64,000 nt of DNA, taken from positions 96,367 to 160,366 of the forward strand of contig NZ_JACAPG010000023.1 in the NCBI RefSeq assembly GCF_013385825.1, in the 5' to 3' direction. Each line of letters begins with the position of its first letter. Position 1 is the stretch's first letter. The notes beneath the pieces were generated by a model that did no database searches, was not told the DNA's origin, and saw only the letters and a list, made by a program, of their open reading frames with translations. A program made the position numbers and the translations under genes. Positions 8,125 to 16,889 of this stretch are shown here, piece by piece. The stretch comes from Pseudomonas reactans (GTDB lineage Bacteria; Pseudomonadota; Gammaproteobacteria; Pseudomonadales; Pseudomonadaceae).

Positions 8125-8682
8125 CTAACCGGCGTTGGCCAAGTCCGCGTAACGGTCGCAGTCTTGAGTGTGGTCCATGACCATGCCCGAGGCCTGCATG
8201 AACGCATAGCAAATGGTCGGCCCGACAAAGGTGAAACCGGCTTTTTTCAGGGCTTTGCTCATGGCCTCAGCCTGCGGTGTAATCGCCGGCACTTCGCTGC
8301 GGTCCTTGAAGTTATTGACCTTGGGCTTACCGCCAACGAAGGACCAGAGCAACCCCACCGGGTCCTCCAGCGCCAACCAGGCTGCGGCATTGCGGCGGGT
8401 GGCTTGGAGCTTGAGGCGATTGCGCACGATGCCCGGATCGAGCATCAATGCTTCGATTTCATCATCGGTGAGCCGCGCCAACCGTTGTGCATCAAAACCG
8501 AACAGGACCTTTCGATAATGCTCGCGTTTGCGTAAAACAGTGATCCAGGAAAGGCCTGCCTGGAACCCTTCGAGTAAAAGCAACTCGAACAAACCCTGCG
8601 CATCGCGCAGCGGCGTTCCCCACTCCTGATCGTGATAAGCCATGTACAGCGGATCTTCAGAACACCAAAAGCAGCGTGGCAT
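8125..8682 (-). CDS. tag: DNA-3-methyladenine glycosylase I
   Basis: Base-excision repair enzyme that releases 3-methyladenine from alkylated DNA. The 185 residues start MPRCFWCSEDPLYMAYHDQEWG. Cys4 and His17, together with the C-terminal MDHTQDC His and Cys, form the structural zinc site known in the family. GFQAGLSWITVL, RKREHYRKVLFGFD and the helix-hairpin-helix region are present. An open frame extends upstream antisense to glyQ, but the conserved N-terminus fixes the start at 8682. It is divergent from glyQ with an 81-base gap. Confidence 0.95.
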   Translation of the reverse strand: MPRCFWCSEDPLYMAYHDQEWGTPLRDAQGLFELLLLEGFQAGLSWITVLRKREHYRKVLFGFDAQRLARLTDDEIEALMLDPGIVRNRLKLQATRRNAAAWLALEDPVGLLWSFVGGKPKVNNFKDRSEVPAITPQAEAMSKALKKAGFTFVGPTICYAFMQASGMVMDHTQDCDRYADLANAG

Positions 8683-8763
8683 AAGGCTCCAGGGGATGGT
8701 GGCGCGGCCGAATCGGGTATACTCCCGCTCTTTAAATCGCAGCCCAAGTAACAGGTGAATTTC

Positions 8764-9717
8764 GTGAGCCAGCCTACGCCAGCCGTGCGTACCTTCCAAG
8801 ACTTGATCCTCGCCCTCCAGCAATACTGGGCCGAGCAAGGTTGTGTGGTACTTCAGCCCTACGATATGGAAGTAGGCGCCGGCACTTTCCACACCGCTAC
8901 ATTCCTGCGGGCCATCGGCCCGGAAACCTGGAACGCCGCTTATGTGCAGCCCAGTCGTCGCCCGACTGACGGCCGCTACGGCGAAAACCCGAACCGTCTG
9001 CAGCACTACTACCAGTTCCAGGTGGTCCTGAAGCCGAACCCGGACAACTTCCAGGAACTGTACCTGGGCTCGCTCAAGCATGTGGGCCTGGACCCGCTGG
9101 TCCACGATATCCGTTTTGTCGAAGACAACTGGGAATCGCCGACCCTGGGCGCCTGGGGCCTGGGCTGGGAAGTCTGGCTCAATGGCATGGAAGTCACGCA
9201 GTTCACTTACTTCCAGCAAGCGGGCGGCATCGAGTGCTACCCGGTGACCGGCGAAATCACCTACGGCCTTGAGCGCCTGGCCATGTACCTGCAAGGCGTG
9301 GACTCGGTCTACGACCTGGTGTGGGCTGACGGCCCGTTCGGCAAAGTCACCTACGGCGACGTGTTCCACCAGAACGAGGTGGAGCAGTCCACTTACAACT
9401 TCGAACACGCCAACGTCGAGAAGCTGTTCGAACTGTTCGATTTCTATGAAAGCGAAGCCAAGCGCCTGATCGAACTCGACCAGCCGCTGCCGTTGCCAAG
9501 CTATGAAATGGTGTTGAAGGCCTCCCATACCTTCAACCTGCTGGATGCCCGTCGTGCCATCTCGGTCACCGCGCGCCAGCAATACATCCTGCGTGTACGC
9601 ACCCTGGCGCGTTCCGTCGCCCAAGCCTACCTGCTGGCTCGCGCCAAGCTGGGCTTCCCGATGGCAACCCCGGACCTGCGTGATGAAGTGTTGGCTAAGC
9701 TGGAGGCTGCACAATGA
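8764..9717 (+). CDS. glyQ: Glycyl-tRNA synthetase alpha subunit
   Basis: Catalytic alpha subunit of the alpha2-beta2 bacterial glycyl-tRNA synthetase. The 317 residues begin SQPTPAVRTFQDLILALQQY and include the class II core blocks FHTATFLRAIGPE, QPSRRPTDGRYGENPNR and ITYGLERLAMYLQ. I chose the GTG at 8764, not the in-frame GTG at 8755. AGGTGA (8753-8758) is a good Shine-Dalgarno sequence five bases before 8764 but overlaps the other start, and the protein family begins here. A TATACT hexamer at 8717-8722 could be its -10 element, though no convincing -35 is visible. The stop overlaps the glyS start. Confidence 0.97.
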   Translation: MSQPTPAVRTFQDLILALQQYWAEQGCVVLQPYDMEVGAGTFHTATFLRAIGPETWNAAYVQPSRRPTDGRYGENPNRLQHYYQFQVVLKPNPDNFQELYLGSLKHVGLDPLVHDIRFVEDNWESPTLGAWGLGWEVWLNGMEVTQFTYFQQAGGIECYPVTGEITYGLERLAMYLQGVDSVYDLVWADGPFGKVTYGDVFHQNEVEQSTYNFEHANVEKLFELFDFYESEAKRLIELDQPLPLPSYEMVLKASHTFNLLDARRAISVTARQQYILRVRTLARSVAQAYLLARAKLGFPMATPDLRDEVLAKLEAAQ

Positions 9718-11768
9718 GTGCTCAAGATTTCCTGGTTGAACTGGGCACCGAAGAGCTGCCACCCAAGGCACTGAACACCCTGGCCGACGCGTTCCTGGCC
9801 GGTATCGAAAAAGGCCTGCAGACCGCCGGTCTTAAATTCGCCGCGAAGAAAGTCTACGCCGCGCCACGTCGCCTGGCCGTGTTGCTGACCGCGCTGGAAA
9901 CCCAGCAGCCGGACCGCAACATCAACCTCGACGGCCCACCGCGCCAGGCCGCTTTCGATGCCGAAGGCAACCCAACTCAAGCCGCCCTTGGTTTTGCCAA
10001 GAAGTGTGGCGTCGAGCTGAGCGAGATCGACCAGAGCGGCCCGAAACTGCGTTTCAGCCAGGTCATCACCGGTAAGCCGACCGCCAGCCTGTTGCCGACC
10101 ATCGTTGAAGACTCGTTGAACGACCTGCCGATCCCGAAGCGCATGCGCTGGGGCGCTCGCAAGGAAGAGTTCGTACGTCCGACCCAATGGCTGGTGATGC
10201 TGCTCGGTGACCAAGTCATCGATTGCACCCTCCTTGCCCAGAAAGCCGGTCGTGATTCCCGCGGCCACCGCTTCCATCACCCTGAAGCTGTACGCATCAC
10301 CTCGCCGGCCAACTACGCCGCCGACCTGCGTGCCGCCTACGTGCTGGCCGACGCCAACGAGCGTCGCGAGCTGATCAGCAAGCGTACCGAAGAGCTGGCC
10401 CGCCTGCAGGAAGGCACCGCCATCGTGCCGCCAAGCCTGCTCGACGAAGTGACCGCGCTGGTTGAATGGCCGGTGCCGCTGGTGTGTTCGTTCGAAGAGC
10501 GTTTCCTCGATGTGCCGCAAGAAGCGCTGATCACCACCATGCAGGACAACCAGAAGTACTTCTGCCTGCTGGATGTGGACGGCAAGTTGCTGCCGCGCTT
10601 TATCACCGTGGCCAACATCGAAAGCAAGGACCCGCAGCAGATCATCGCCGGTAACGAGAAAGTCGTTCGCCCGCGCCTGACTGACGCCGAGTTCTTCTTC
10701 AAGCAAGACAAGAAGCAGAAGCTGGAAGACTTCAACCTGCGCCTGCAGAACGTGGTGTTCCAGGAAAAACTCGGCAGCGTCTACGACAAGGCCGTGCGGG
10801 TTTCCAAGCTGGCCGCCTACATTGCGCCACGCATTGGTGGCGATTCCGCCTGGGCTGCGCGTGCGGGCCTGCTGTCCAAGTGCGACCTCGCGACCGAGAT
10901 GGTCGGCGAATTCCCGGAGATGCAAGGCGTTGCCGGCTACTACTACGCCCTCAACGACGGCGAGCCAGACGATGTTGCCCTGGCGCTGAACGAGCAGTAC
11001 ATGCCACGCGGTGCCGGCGCTGAACTGCCGACCACCCTGACCGGTGCAGCCGTGGCCATCGCCGACAAGCTGGATACCCTTGTGGGTATCTTCGGTATCG
11101 GCATGTTGCCAACCGGCAGCAAAGACCCCTATGCCCTGCGCCGTGCGGCCCTGGGTGTGCTGCGTATCCTGATCGACAAGAAGCTGGACCTCGACCTGAC
11201 CCAGGCCGTGGTGTTTGCCGTCGGCCAGTTCGGTGCCAAGGTCAAGCAAGCCGGCCTGGCCGAGCAAGTGCTGGAGTTTGTGTTCGACCGCCTGCGTGCG
11301 CGTTACGAAGACGAAGGCGTGGACGTGTCGGTGTACCTGGCGGTACGTGCCCTGCAACCGGGTTCGGCGCTGGACTTCGACCAGCGCGTACAAGCCGTGC
11401 AGGCCTTTCGCAAACTGCCGGAAGCCGACGCCCTGGCCGCCGTGAACAAGCGTGTGTCAAACCTGCTGAGCAAGGCCGAAGGCCTGGGCAATGCTGACGT
11501 CGACCCTGGTCTGTTTGCCGATGCCAAGGAGTTCTCGCTGAACTCGGCCATCGCCAAAGCGGAGACGGCAGTGAAACCGCTGATCGCCGAACGCAACTAC
11601 GCCGAAGCGCTCGCGCGCCTGGCCACCTTGCGTGACCCGGTGGATGCGTTCTTCGAAGCCGTGATGATCAATGCCGAAGACGCTGGCGTGCGCAAAAACC
11701 GCTACGCCATGCTGGCGCGCCTGCGCGGTCTGTTCGTCAATATCGCTGACATTTCGACGCTGAGCTGA
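9714..11768 (+). CDS. glyS: Glycyl-tRNA synthetase beta subunit
   Basis: Beta subunit of tetrameric glycyl-tRNA synthetase, contributing tRNA recognition. The 684 residues begin SAQDFLVELGTEELPPKAL, the standard start of GlyS. The middle holds the HD-like region (DLATEMVGEFPEMQGVAGYYYA). The C-terminal part (GSKDPYALRRAALGVLRIL onward, about residues 465-684) is the DALR-type anticodon-binding region. The ATG overlaps the glyQ stop by four bases, coupling the subunits. gmhB begins two bases after its stop. Confidence 0.97.
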   Translation: MSAQDFLVELGTEELPPKALNTLADAFLAGIEKGLQTAGLKFAAKKVYAAPRRLAVLLTALETQQPDRNINLDGPPRQAAFDAEGNPTQAALGFAKKCGVELSEIDQSGPKLRFSQVITGKPTASLLPTIVEDSLNDLPIPKRMRWGARKEEFVRPTQWLVMLLGDQVIDCTLLAQKAGRDSRGHRFHHPEAVRITSPANYAADLRAAYVLADANERRELISKRTEELARLQEGTAIVPPSLLDEVTALVEWPVPLVCSFEERFLDVPQEALITTMQDNQKYFCLLDVDGKLLPRFITVANIESKDPQQIIAGNEKVVRPRLTDAEFFFKQDKKQKLEDFNLRLQNVVFQEKLGSVYDKAVRVSKLAAYIAPRIGGDSAWAARAGLLSKCDLATEMVGEFPEMQGVAGYYYALNDGEPDDVALALNEQYMPRGAGAELPTTLTGAAVAIADKLDTLVGIFGIGMLPTGSKDPYALRRAALGVLRILIDKKLDLDLTQAVVFAVGQFGAKVKQAGLAEQVLEFVFDRLRARYEDEGVDVSVYLAVRALQPGSALDFDQRVQAVQAFRKLPEADALAAVNKRVSNLLSKAEGLGNADVDPGLFADAKEFSLNSAIAKAETAVKPLIAERNYAEALARLATLRDPVDAFFEAVMINAEDAGVRKNRYAMLARLRGLFVNIADISTLS

Positions 11769-11770
11769 CC

Positions 11771-12307
11771 ATGTTGAAACTGCTGATTCTCGATCGGGAC
11801 GGGGTGATCAATTACGACTCCGACGCTTACATCAAGTCGGTGGCGGAATGGATTCCACTGCCCGGCTCGATCGAGGCCATCGCGCAGTTGAGCAAAGCCG
11901 GCTGGACGGTGGCCATCGCCACCAACCAGTCCGGCATCGCCCGTGGTTACTACGACATCGACACTCTGGACGCCATGCACGCGCGCTTGCGCACGTTGGT
12001 GGCCGAGCAGGATGGTGAGGTGGGGTTGGTGGTGTATTGCCCTCACGGGCCGGATGAGGGTTGCGATTGCCGCAAACCCAAGCCGGGCATGTTGAAAACC
12101 ATTGCAGAACATTACAAGGTGCCGTTAGCTGGGATATGGTTCGTCGGGGACAGCCTCGGTGACCTGGAGGCGGCCAAAGCCGTCGACTCTCAGCCAGTTT
12201 TGGTTAAGACCGGAAAAGGCGAAAAGACCCAGGCGAAAAACCTGCCGGTAGGCACCTTGATTTTTGACGATCTGGCGGCCGTTGCCGCAGAACTTATCAA
12301 CAACTAG
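11771..12307 (+). CDS. gmhB: D-glycero-beta-D-manno-heptose-1,7-bisphosphate 7-phosphatase
   Basis: HAD-superfamily phosphatase of the ADP-heptose pathway for the LPS inner core. The 178 residues start LKLLILDRDGVINYD; Asp8 and Asp10 are the catalytic pair. The CPHGPDEGCDCRKPKPGM stretch supplies the zinc-binding Cys/His loop and the HAD Lys, and FVGDSLGDLEAA is motif IV. It follows glyS by two bases and precedes plsC, so LPS-core and phospholipid synthesis genes ride downstream of glyQS. An isolated gmhB in this position is normal for Pseudomonas. Confidence 0.95.
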   Translation: MLKLLILDRDGVINYDSDAYIKSVAEWIPLPGSIEAIAQLSKAGWTVAIATNQSGIARGYYDIDTLDAMHARLRTLVAEQDGEVGLVVYCPHGPDEGCDCRKPKPGMLKTIAEHYKVPLAGIWFVGDSLGDLEAAKAVDSQPVLVKTGKGEKTQAKNLPVGTLIFDDLAAVAAELINN

Positions 12308-12388
12308 CACCCTCGACTTCCTGAACAAGGATTGCTCGGGAGTGCGCTTTTAGCAGGCGGGCCGTGTCCCGCAACGGTAAATGCCGCC

Positions 12389-13159
12389 ATGTCGATTTTG
12401 CAGGCCATCAGAACCTTTTTCTTTTACCTGCTGCTGGGCACCAGTTCGTTTCTCTGGTGCACCCTGAGCTTTTTTATTGCGCCCTTTTTGCCATTCAAGG
12501 CGCGCTATCGCTTTATCAACGTCTATTGGTGCCGCTGCGCGTTGTGGCTGACCAAGGTGTTCCTGAACATCCGTTTCGAGGTCAAGGGTGCGGAAAATGT
12601 CCCGGACCAGCCTTGCGTGATTCTGTCGAACCACCAGAGCACCTGGGAGACGTTCTTCCTGTCGGCGTACTTCTCGCCGCTGAGCCAGGTGCTCAAGCGT
12701 GAGCTGTTGTACGTGCCGTTCTTCGGCTGGGCCATGGCCATGCTGCGTCCGATCGCCATCGACCGTGATAACCCCAAGGCCGCGCTCAAGCACGTGGCCA
12801 AGAAGGGCGACGAGCTGCTCAAGGATGGTGTTTGGGTGCTGATCTTCCCCGAAGGCACACGTGTGCCCTACGGCACGGTAGGTAAGTTCTCACGCGGTGG
12901 TACAGCATTGGCGGTCAACGCGCATCTGCCGGTGCTGCCAATTGCGCATAACGCCGGCAAGTTCTGGCCAAAGACCGGCTGGGCTAAACGCGAAGGCACC
13001 ATTACCGTGGTGATTGGCGAACCGATGTACGCCGAGGGTGAAGGACCCCGCGCCATCGCCGCGTTGAATGACCGTGCCCAGGCGTGGAATGAAGCCCAGC
13101 AACGGGCCATGGGTTCGCTGCCGCCGGAGCCGGTTGTAGTCGACACGCCGGTCATCTGA
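12389..13159 (+). CDS. plsC: 1-acyl-sn-glycerol-3-phosphate acyltransferase
   Basis: Membrane acyltransferase that converts lysophosphatidate to phosphatidate. About 256 residues. An N-terminal transmembrane segment (FFFYLLLGTSSFLWCTLSFF) is followed by the catalytic NHQSTWE block, an HX4E variant of the usual HX4D, and the FPEGTR phosphate-binding block. Start 12389 (MSILQAIRTF) is preferred over an upstream in-frame start (12332) because the extra 19 residues are not family-like. The syntenic P. aeruginosa gene PA0005 has been called lptA as well as plsC. A second, unrelated PlsC-like gene lies at 59.1-59.7 kb. Confidence 0.92.
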   Translation: MSILQAIRTFFFYLLLGTSSFLWCTLSFFIAPFLPFKARYRFINVYWCRCALWLTKVFLNIRFEVKGAENVPDQPCVILSNHQSTWETFFLSAYFSPLSQVLKRELLYVPFFGWAMAMLRPIAIDRDNPKAALKHVAKKGDELLKDGVWVLIFPEGTRVPYGTVGKFSRGGTALAVNAHLPVLPIAHNAGKFWPKTGWAKREGTITVVIGEPMYAEGEGPRAIAALNDRAQAWNEAQQRAMGSLPPEPVVVDTPVI

Positions 13160-13282
13160 GCATCTGTGGATAACCTGTGTACGGTTTGTTGGCGAATCAG
13201 CTTTTTTGTCTTATAAGAAGCTGATTTACCTACATATTTCCCAAGCTCATAAAATCGCGAAAAAGGTGCATAAGTTTTTTCC

Positions 13283-13320
13283 GCATAAAAAAAACGGTCC
13301 TTGCGACCGGTTTTTTATGC
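13283..13320. terminator. Bidirectional intrinsic terminator
   Basis: Inverted repeat GCATAAAAAA ... CGGTC-cTTGC-GACCG ... TTTTTTATGC lying between plsC (+) and the convergent CHASE2 kinase gene (-). A-rich and T-rich flanks make it functional in both directions. An exact DnaA nonamer (13165-13173) lies just before it. Confidence 0.85.
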
Positions 13321-13339
13321 ACAGCATAAAGTACGTTTT

Positions 13340-15619
13340 TCAGTCTTCCAGCAACGGCAGTCGAATGCTGAATGTGGTGCCTTTACCCACCACACTTTCG
13401 CAAGCGATGTGCCCACCGTGACGCTCTACCACGGCCTTGACCATCGTCAGCCCCAACCCCAGGCCTTCGCTGCCTTGAGCCGAATCGAAGCGACGGTACT
13501 GGCTGAACAGCTCCGGCAGGTCCTCTGCAGCAATCCCCGGGCCCTGGTCACTGATACGGCATTCCAACCAGCCTTCTGCGCTGCTGTGCCTCAACCTCAC
13601 GGTCGTCCCGGAAGGTGAATACTTGATGGCGTTCTCCAGCACATTGAACAACGCCCGTGTGAGCAGTGACTGATCAGCCGACACCATGCCTTCATCGGCC
13701 TCGTCCAAGTCGTGAACCAGATGAATCCCCTTGAGCTGGGCAATCAGCGCCACTTGGTCAAAGGCATCCATGACCAGCATGGCAAACAGCGTCGGCTGGA
13801 ACTGGTAACCGTCAGCCTCGGCTTTCGCCAATTGCACGAAGGATTCGGTGAGGCCCAAGGCCCGGCGAACCTGCTGTTCGATTTGGGCAAAAACTGGGGA
13901 TTCACCGTTATGCACATCTAGCAGCGCAAGGATCGCTGAATGGGGGGCACGCAGGTCGTGAGAGAGAAACCGCAACATCGTCTCGCGGTGTTGCTGGGCT
14001 TCGCGCTCCTTACTCAAATCCGTCAGGCTCAGCAGCCAACCGAGGGCGACGTCGCCTTCAGCCGGCAGCAAGGGTGCAAGCTCCATGCGCAAGCTGCGTT
14101 GGTGGATGTCTCGGAATTCCACAAGCTCCAGCACTGATAGGGCAGGGCGCACGCCATTGTGCAGCGGCGGATAGCCCAGATCGGCCAGCTGCTCCAGCAG
14201 GTTATGGGTAACCAGCTCATTACCGAACACTTCCCGCGCAATGCGGTTGGCCAGCAGGATATTGCCCTTGGGATCGGTAATCAGCGTCGCCACCGGCAGG
14301 CACTCCAGGCCATCGGCCATAAAGCGCCGTGTGTCACGCGTACGGCTTACAGCTTGCTCCAGGGCAAAGATACGCGCCTGCAGTACGTCGCCTTTACTGG
14401 CGGGTGCACGGCGGCGTTCGGGCAGGACTTTGGGTTCGTTGTCCAGACGTGCCAGTTCCCAGCCAAAGTAGGCGAGGATCACACTGAGGCGGCGCCAGTT
14501 CCAGATCAGGTAACTGAGCAGCAAGCCAATCAGGCAGGCCGCAGGCGACCACCAGTGCCCCAGGCGCAACAGGGCCAGGGAACCGAGTAATGCGACGGCC
14601 ATGCAGCCCAACGTCATCCATAACGCATAGCGTGGGCGATAGAGCAGCAGGCCCAGGAGCAATGCCACCAACGAGGTCGCCATCAAGGCCGCGAGCCAGC
14701 CTGGCAGATCAACGATGCTGCGGCCTTGAAGCAAGCCATTCAGCACGTTGGCCTGGATCTCTACGCCTGCCGTGGTGCCAATCGTCGAAGACACAGGTGT
14801 GACGAATCGATCGCCCATACCGGATGCTGTCGACCCCACTAGAATCAGACGACCACGCAGTTGCTCGGGAGCGACTTCACCGCGTAGTACGCTGGCGTAG
14901 GACACGCTGGGAAAATGGGTATGGGTGGCAATAAACGGGATGCGAATAGCGTGTTCCCGATGCCAGTGCTCAGTGAGCGATTGCAGAGGCTCGCCAGGCA
15001 TTTCAGACAACTCGCCACTCATCTCATAGGCCAACCAGGCCAATTGCGGCGCCGTGGCCTCGGCCGGACCTTCACGCAGGTAGAGGCTGCGGACCACGCC
15101 ATCGCTGTCCGCTTCAACATTGATGTGGCCCAAGCCTTTGGCGCATTTGAGCAGGGGCATCACCTGCGTGTCCGGCTGGCTATAGTTCGCAGCCCCTTCA
15201 CGCACCAGAGGCAGCAAGACATTGCCAGCGTTACAGACCGACTCGGCCAGGCGTTTGTCATTGGCAGGATCTCCAGGCTCACTGAAGATCACATCGAACA
15301 AAATGCCTGCGGGCTGCGCGGCGCTCAGGCGGTCGATCAGGTCGGCGTGCACGCTGCGTGGCCAAGGCCATCGGCCGAGCTTTTTCAGGCTGGAGTCATC
15401 GATCGTCACCAGCAAGACACGCGGATCGACTGGCAGTGGCGTGAGGCGACGCAGGCTGTCGTACAACGGATTATTCAAGGCAAGGCCAGGGCTCAGCGAC
15501 AGGTAGGCGGTGATAGGCAGCAGCAGCAAACCTATCCACAACCACTCGCGCACCAGTCCGTGGAACAAGCGCTGAGCATGGGTGGGTTGGCGTTTCTCGG
15601 CCTTGCCCCAGAGCATCAT
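13340..15619 (-). CDS. CHASE2-domain sensor histidine kinase
   Basis: 759-residue hybrid-membrane sensor kinase. One N-terminal membrane helix (about 24-42) is followed by an extracytoplasmic CHASE2 domain (about 45-300, with LLVTIDDSSLKKLGRWPWPR and GILFDVIFSEPG). Three further transmembrane helices (about 305-375), a PAS-like domain (about 430-540), a HisKA domain with the phospho-acceptor His554 in FLSHDLRAPH, and an HATPase with N-box NVLENAIKYSP and G-box DQGPGI complete it. Its signal is unknown. The partner is very likely the divergent OmpR-type regulator at 16061. The usual third gene of such loci, a FecR-domain protein, appears to survive only as scraps upstream. Confidence 0.92.
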   Translation of the reverse strand: MMLWGKAEKRQPTHAQRLFHGLVREWLWIGLLLLPITAYLSLSPGLALNNPLYDSLRRLTPLPVDPRVLLVTIDDSSLKKLGRWPWPRSVHADLIDRLSAAQPAGILFDVIFSEPGDPANDKRLAESVCNAGNVLLPLVREGAANYSQPDTQVMPLLKCAKGLGHINVEADSDGVVRSLYLREGPAEATAPQLAWLAYEMSGELSEMPGEPLQSLTEHWHREHAIRIPFIATHTHFPSVSYASVLRGEVAPEQLRGRLILVGSTASGMGDRFVTPVSSTIGTTAGVEIQANVLNGLLQGRSIVDLPGWLAALMATSLVALLLGLLLYRPRYALWMTLGCMAVALLGSLALLRLGHWWSPAACLIGLLLSYLIWNWRRLSVILAYFGWELARLDNEPKVLPERRRAPASKGDVLQARIFALEQAVSRTRDTRRFMADGLECLPVATLITDPKGNILLANRIAREVFGNELVTHNLLEQLADLGYPPLHNGVRPALSVLELVEFRDIHQRSLRMELAPLLPAEGDVALGWLLSLTDLSKEREAQQHRETMLRFLSHDLRAPHSAILALLDVHNGESPVFAQIEQQVRRALGLTESFVQLAKAEADGYQFQPTLFAMLVMDAFDQVALIAQLKGIHLVHDLDEADEGMVSADQSLLTRALFNVLENAIKYSPSGTTVRLRHSSAEGWLECRISDQGPGIAAEDLPELFSQYRRFDSAQGSEGLGLGLTMVKAVVERHGGHIACESVVGKGTTFSIRLPLLED

Positions 15620-15622
15620 CGG

Positions 15623-15837
15623 TCAACGCACCTGAGCAGTGGGTGGGTAGTAGAAGATGTCATAGACCCCGGTTTCTCCCTCAAGGCCGTTTTCGTCGTA
15701 AGCCGACAAGCGCACGTGAAGAACGAGGCTTTGAGCCCAGTGAAGCTCATTTTCGGCATGCTGGAAAAGTTTTCTGCTGGATGTTCATAAAGGCTCTGTC
15801 GGTGGGGGCGCTGCCAATCCCAGCGGGTATCGGACAT
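15623..15837 (-). pseudogene. Degenerate 3' remnant, possibly of a FecR-type protein
   Basis: Immediately upstream of the CHASE2 kinase gene, the minus strand encodes pieces in three frames. One begins MSDTRWDWQRP; the next reads TDRAFMNIQQKTF; the last is ELHWAQSLVLHVRLSAYDEN then GLEGETGVYDIFYYPPTAQVR and ends with TGA at 15623-15625, four bases before the kinase start. Joined across two small frameshifts they look like the C-terminal beta-rich end of the FecR-domain proteins that often accompany CHASE2 kinases. No single frame is intact and no N-terminal FecR or LysM part remains. The family assignment is inference; decay is visible. Confidence 0.5.
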
Positions 15838-16060
15838 CAGTGCACAAGAGTTTACGGCAGCGCATGCGTCGGCTGATCCTTTTCCTCAGCGTCAGGAGCC
15901 GGTATCTTTCCCACATTGGTATCGAGGACTTTCAATGGGTTAACCGCTCATTGATCCCAGCGTATAGAGAGATCCGAGGGGTCGATGAATCTGCGCACAA
16001 TTCTTCAGATTCAAACACTGGCCGACGGCTGCCGCACTCTTCAAATGAAAGGACCCACCC
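15838..16060. other. Intergenic region between the pseudogene and the response regulator
   Basis: About 220 bases. On the minus strand a short open stretch (VNPLKVLDTNVGKIPAP..., ending TAA near 15861) may be another scrap of the decayed upstream gene. On the plus strand a GAAAGGA ribosome-binding site precedes the regulator at 16061. No repeat or confident promoter was seen. Confidence 0.4.
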
Positions 16061-16783
16061 ATGCGTGTCGCAATACTGGATGACGAGCCCGCCGAACTGC
16101 GCCGGGTGGAACAGACACTGCGACAAATCCCCAGCACCACCGAACAGCCCTGGTCCCTGCACTGCTTCGAACGTGGAGAAGACCTGCTCCGCCAACTGCG
16201 CCGGGAAACCTTCGACCTGCTGATACTCGACTGGCAACTGCCGGATATCACCGGGATCGCATTGCTGCGCTGGACCCGCGAACACATGGAGTCGCCGCCC
16301 GCCGTCATCATGCTCACCAGCCGTGATGCCGAGAGCGATATCGTCACCGCGCTCAACAGCGGCGCAGATGATTACGTCAGCAAACCTTTCCGTCCTAATG
16401 AACTGAAAGCACGGGTCACCGCGGTTCTGCGTCGGCATGGACTGCAAAAGTCTGCCACCCACGAAGTGCAGAGTTTCAATGACTTGACCTTTGATGATGC
16501 TGAATTGACCGTGACCCGCGCGGGCAAACCGATCAACCTCACGGAGCGTGAGTACCGTTTGGCTAGCTGCCTGTTTGCCAACCTGGCACGCCCCCTTTCT
16601 CGCGAGTACCTCTACGAGCGGTTCTGGACCCATGAAGAAATGGTGTCTTCACGGCCGCTGGATACGCATATCTACCGACTACGAAACAAGCTGGGGCTGA
16701 CGGCGGATCGGGGTTGGCAGTTGCTGACGATCTATGGGTATGGGTATCGATTGGAGAGTGTAGCGGCAGCTTCTCAAGGCTGA
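16061..16783 (+). CDS. OmpR/PhoB-type response regulator
   Basis: 240-residue two-domain regulator. The receiver domain (1-120) has the acidic pocket DDEP near residue 7, phospho-acceptor Asp57 in LLILDWQLPD, the switch Thr in MLTSRDA and Lys108 in YVSKPF. A winged-helix DNA-binding domain follows (about 140-235), with the LTEREYRLASCLF and LDTHIYRLRNKLGL signatures of the OmpR family. It is divergent from the CHASE2 kinase gene and very likely its cognate regulator. A parS-like site lies just after the stop, before the shared terminator with gyrB. Target genes are unknown. Confidence 0.92.
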   Translation: MRVAILDDEPAELRRVEQTLRQIPSTTEQPWSLHCFERGEDLLRQLRRETFDLLILDWQLPDITGIALLRWTREHMESPPAVIMLTSRDAESDIVTALNSGADDYVSKPFRPNELKARVTAVLRRHGLQKSATHEVQSFNDLTFDDAELTVTRAGKPINLTEREYRLASCLFANLARPLSREYLYERFWTHEEMVSSRPLDTHIYRLRNKLGLTADRGWQLLTIYGYGYRLESVAAASQG

Positions 16784-16792
16784 TTACGCTGA

Positions 16793-16808
16793 TGTTCCAC
16801 GTGGAGCA
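16793..16808. other. parS-like site 1
   Basis: TGTTCCACGTGGAGCA matches 15 of 16 positions of the ParB-binding palindrome TGTTCCACGTGGAACA. It lies between the response regulator stop and the gyrB terminator. parA and parB are encoded at 30.7-32.4 kb. Confidence 0.88.
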
Positions 16809-16835
16809 TTTTCAAATTCGCTGATTTTCACCCAA

Positions 16836-16870
16836 TAAAAAAGGCCAACGCTAAGCGTTGGCCTTTTTGG
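16836..16870. terminator. Bidirectional terminator between the response regulator and gyrB
   Basis: Stem GGCCAACGCT / AGCGTTGGCC with A6 before and T5 after the stem. It ends the convergent response regulator and gyrB transcripts. Confidence 0.9.
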
Positions 16871-16889
16871 TTTGGCAGGCTTACCGGGA

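Noticed and set aside
8683..9771. Upstream extension of the tag frame
   Set aside because: Runs antisense to glyQ; the conserved Cys4-bearing N-terminus of Tag fixes the start at 8682.
9627..11393. 588-codon minus-strand open frame opposite glyS
   Set aside because: Antisense shadow of a conserved housekeeping gene.
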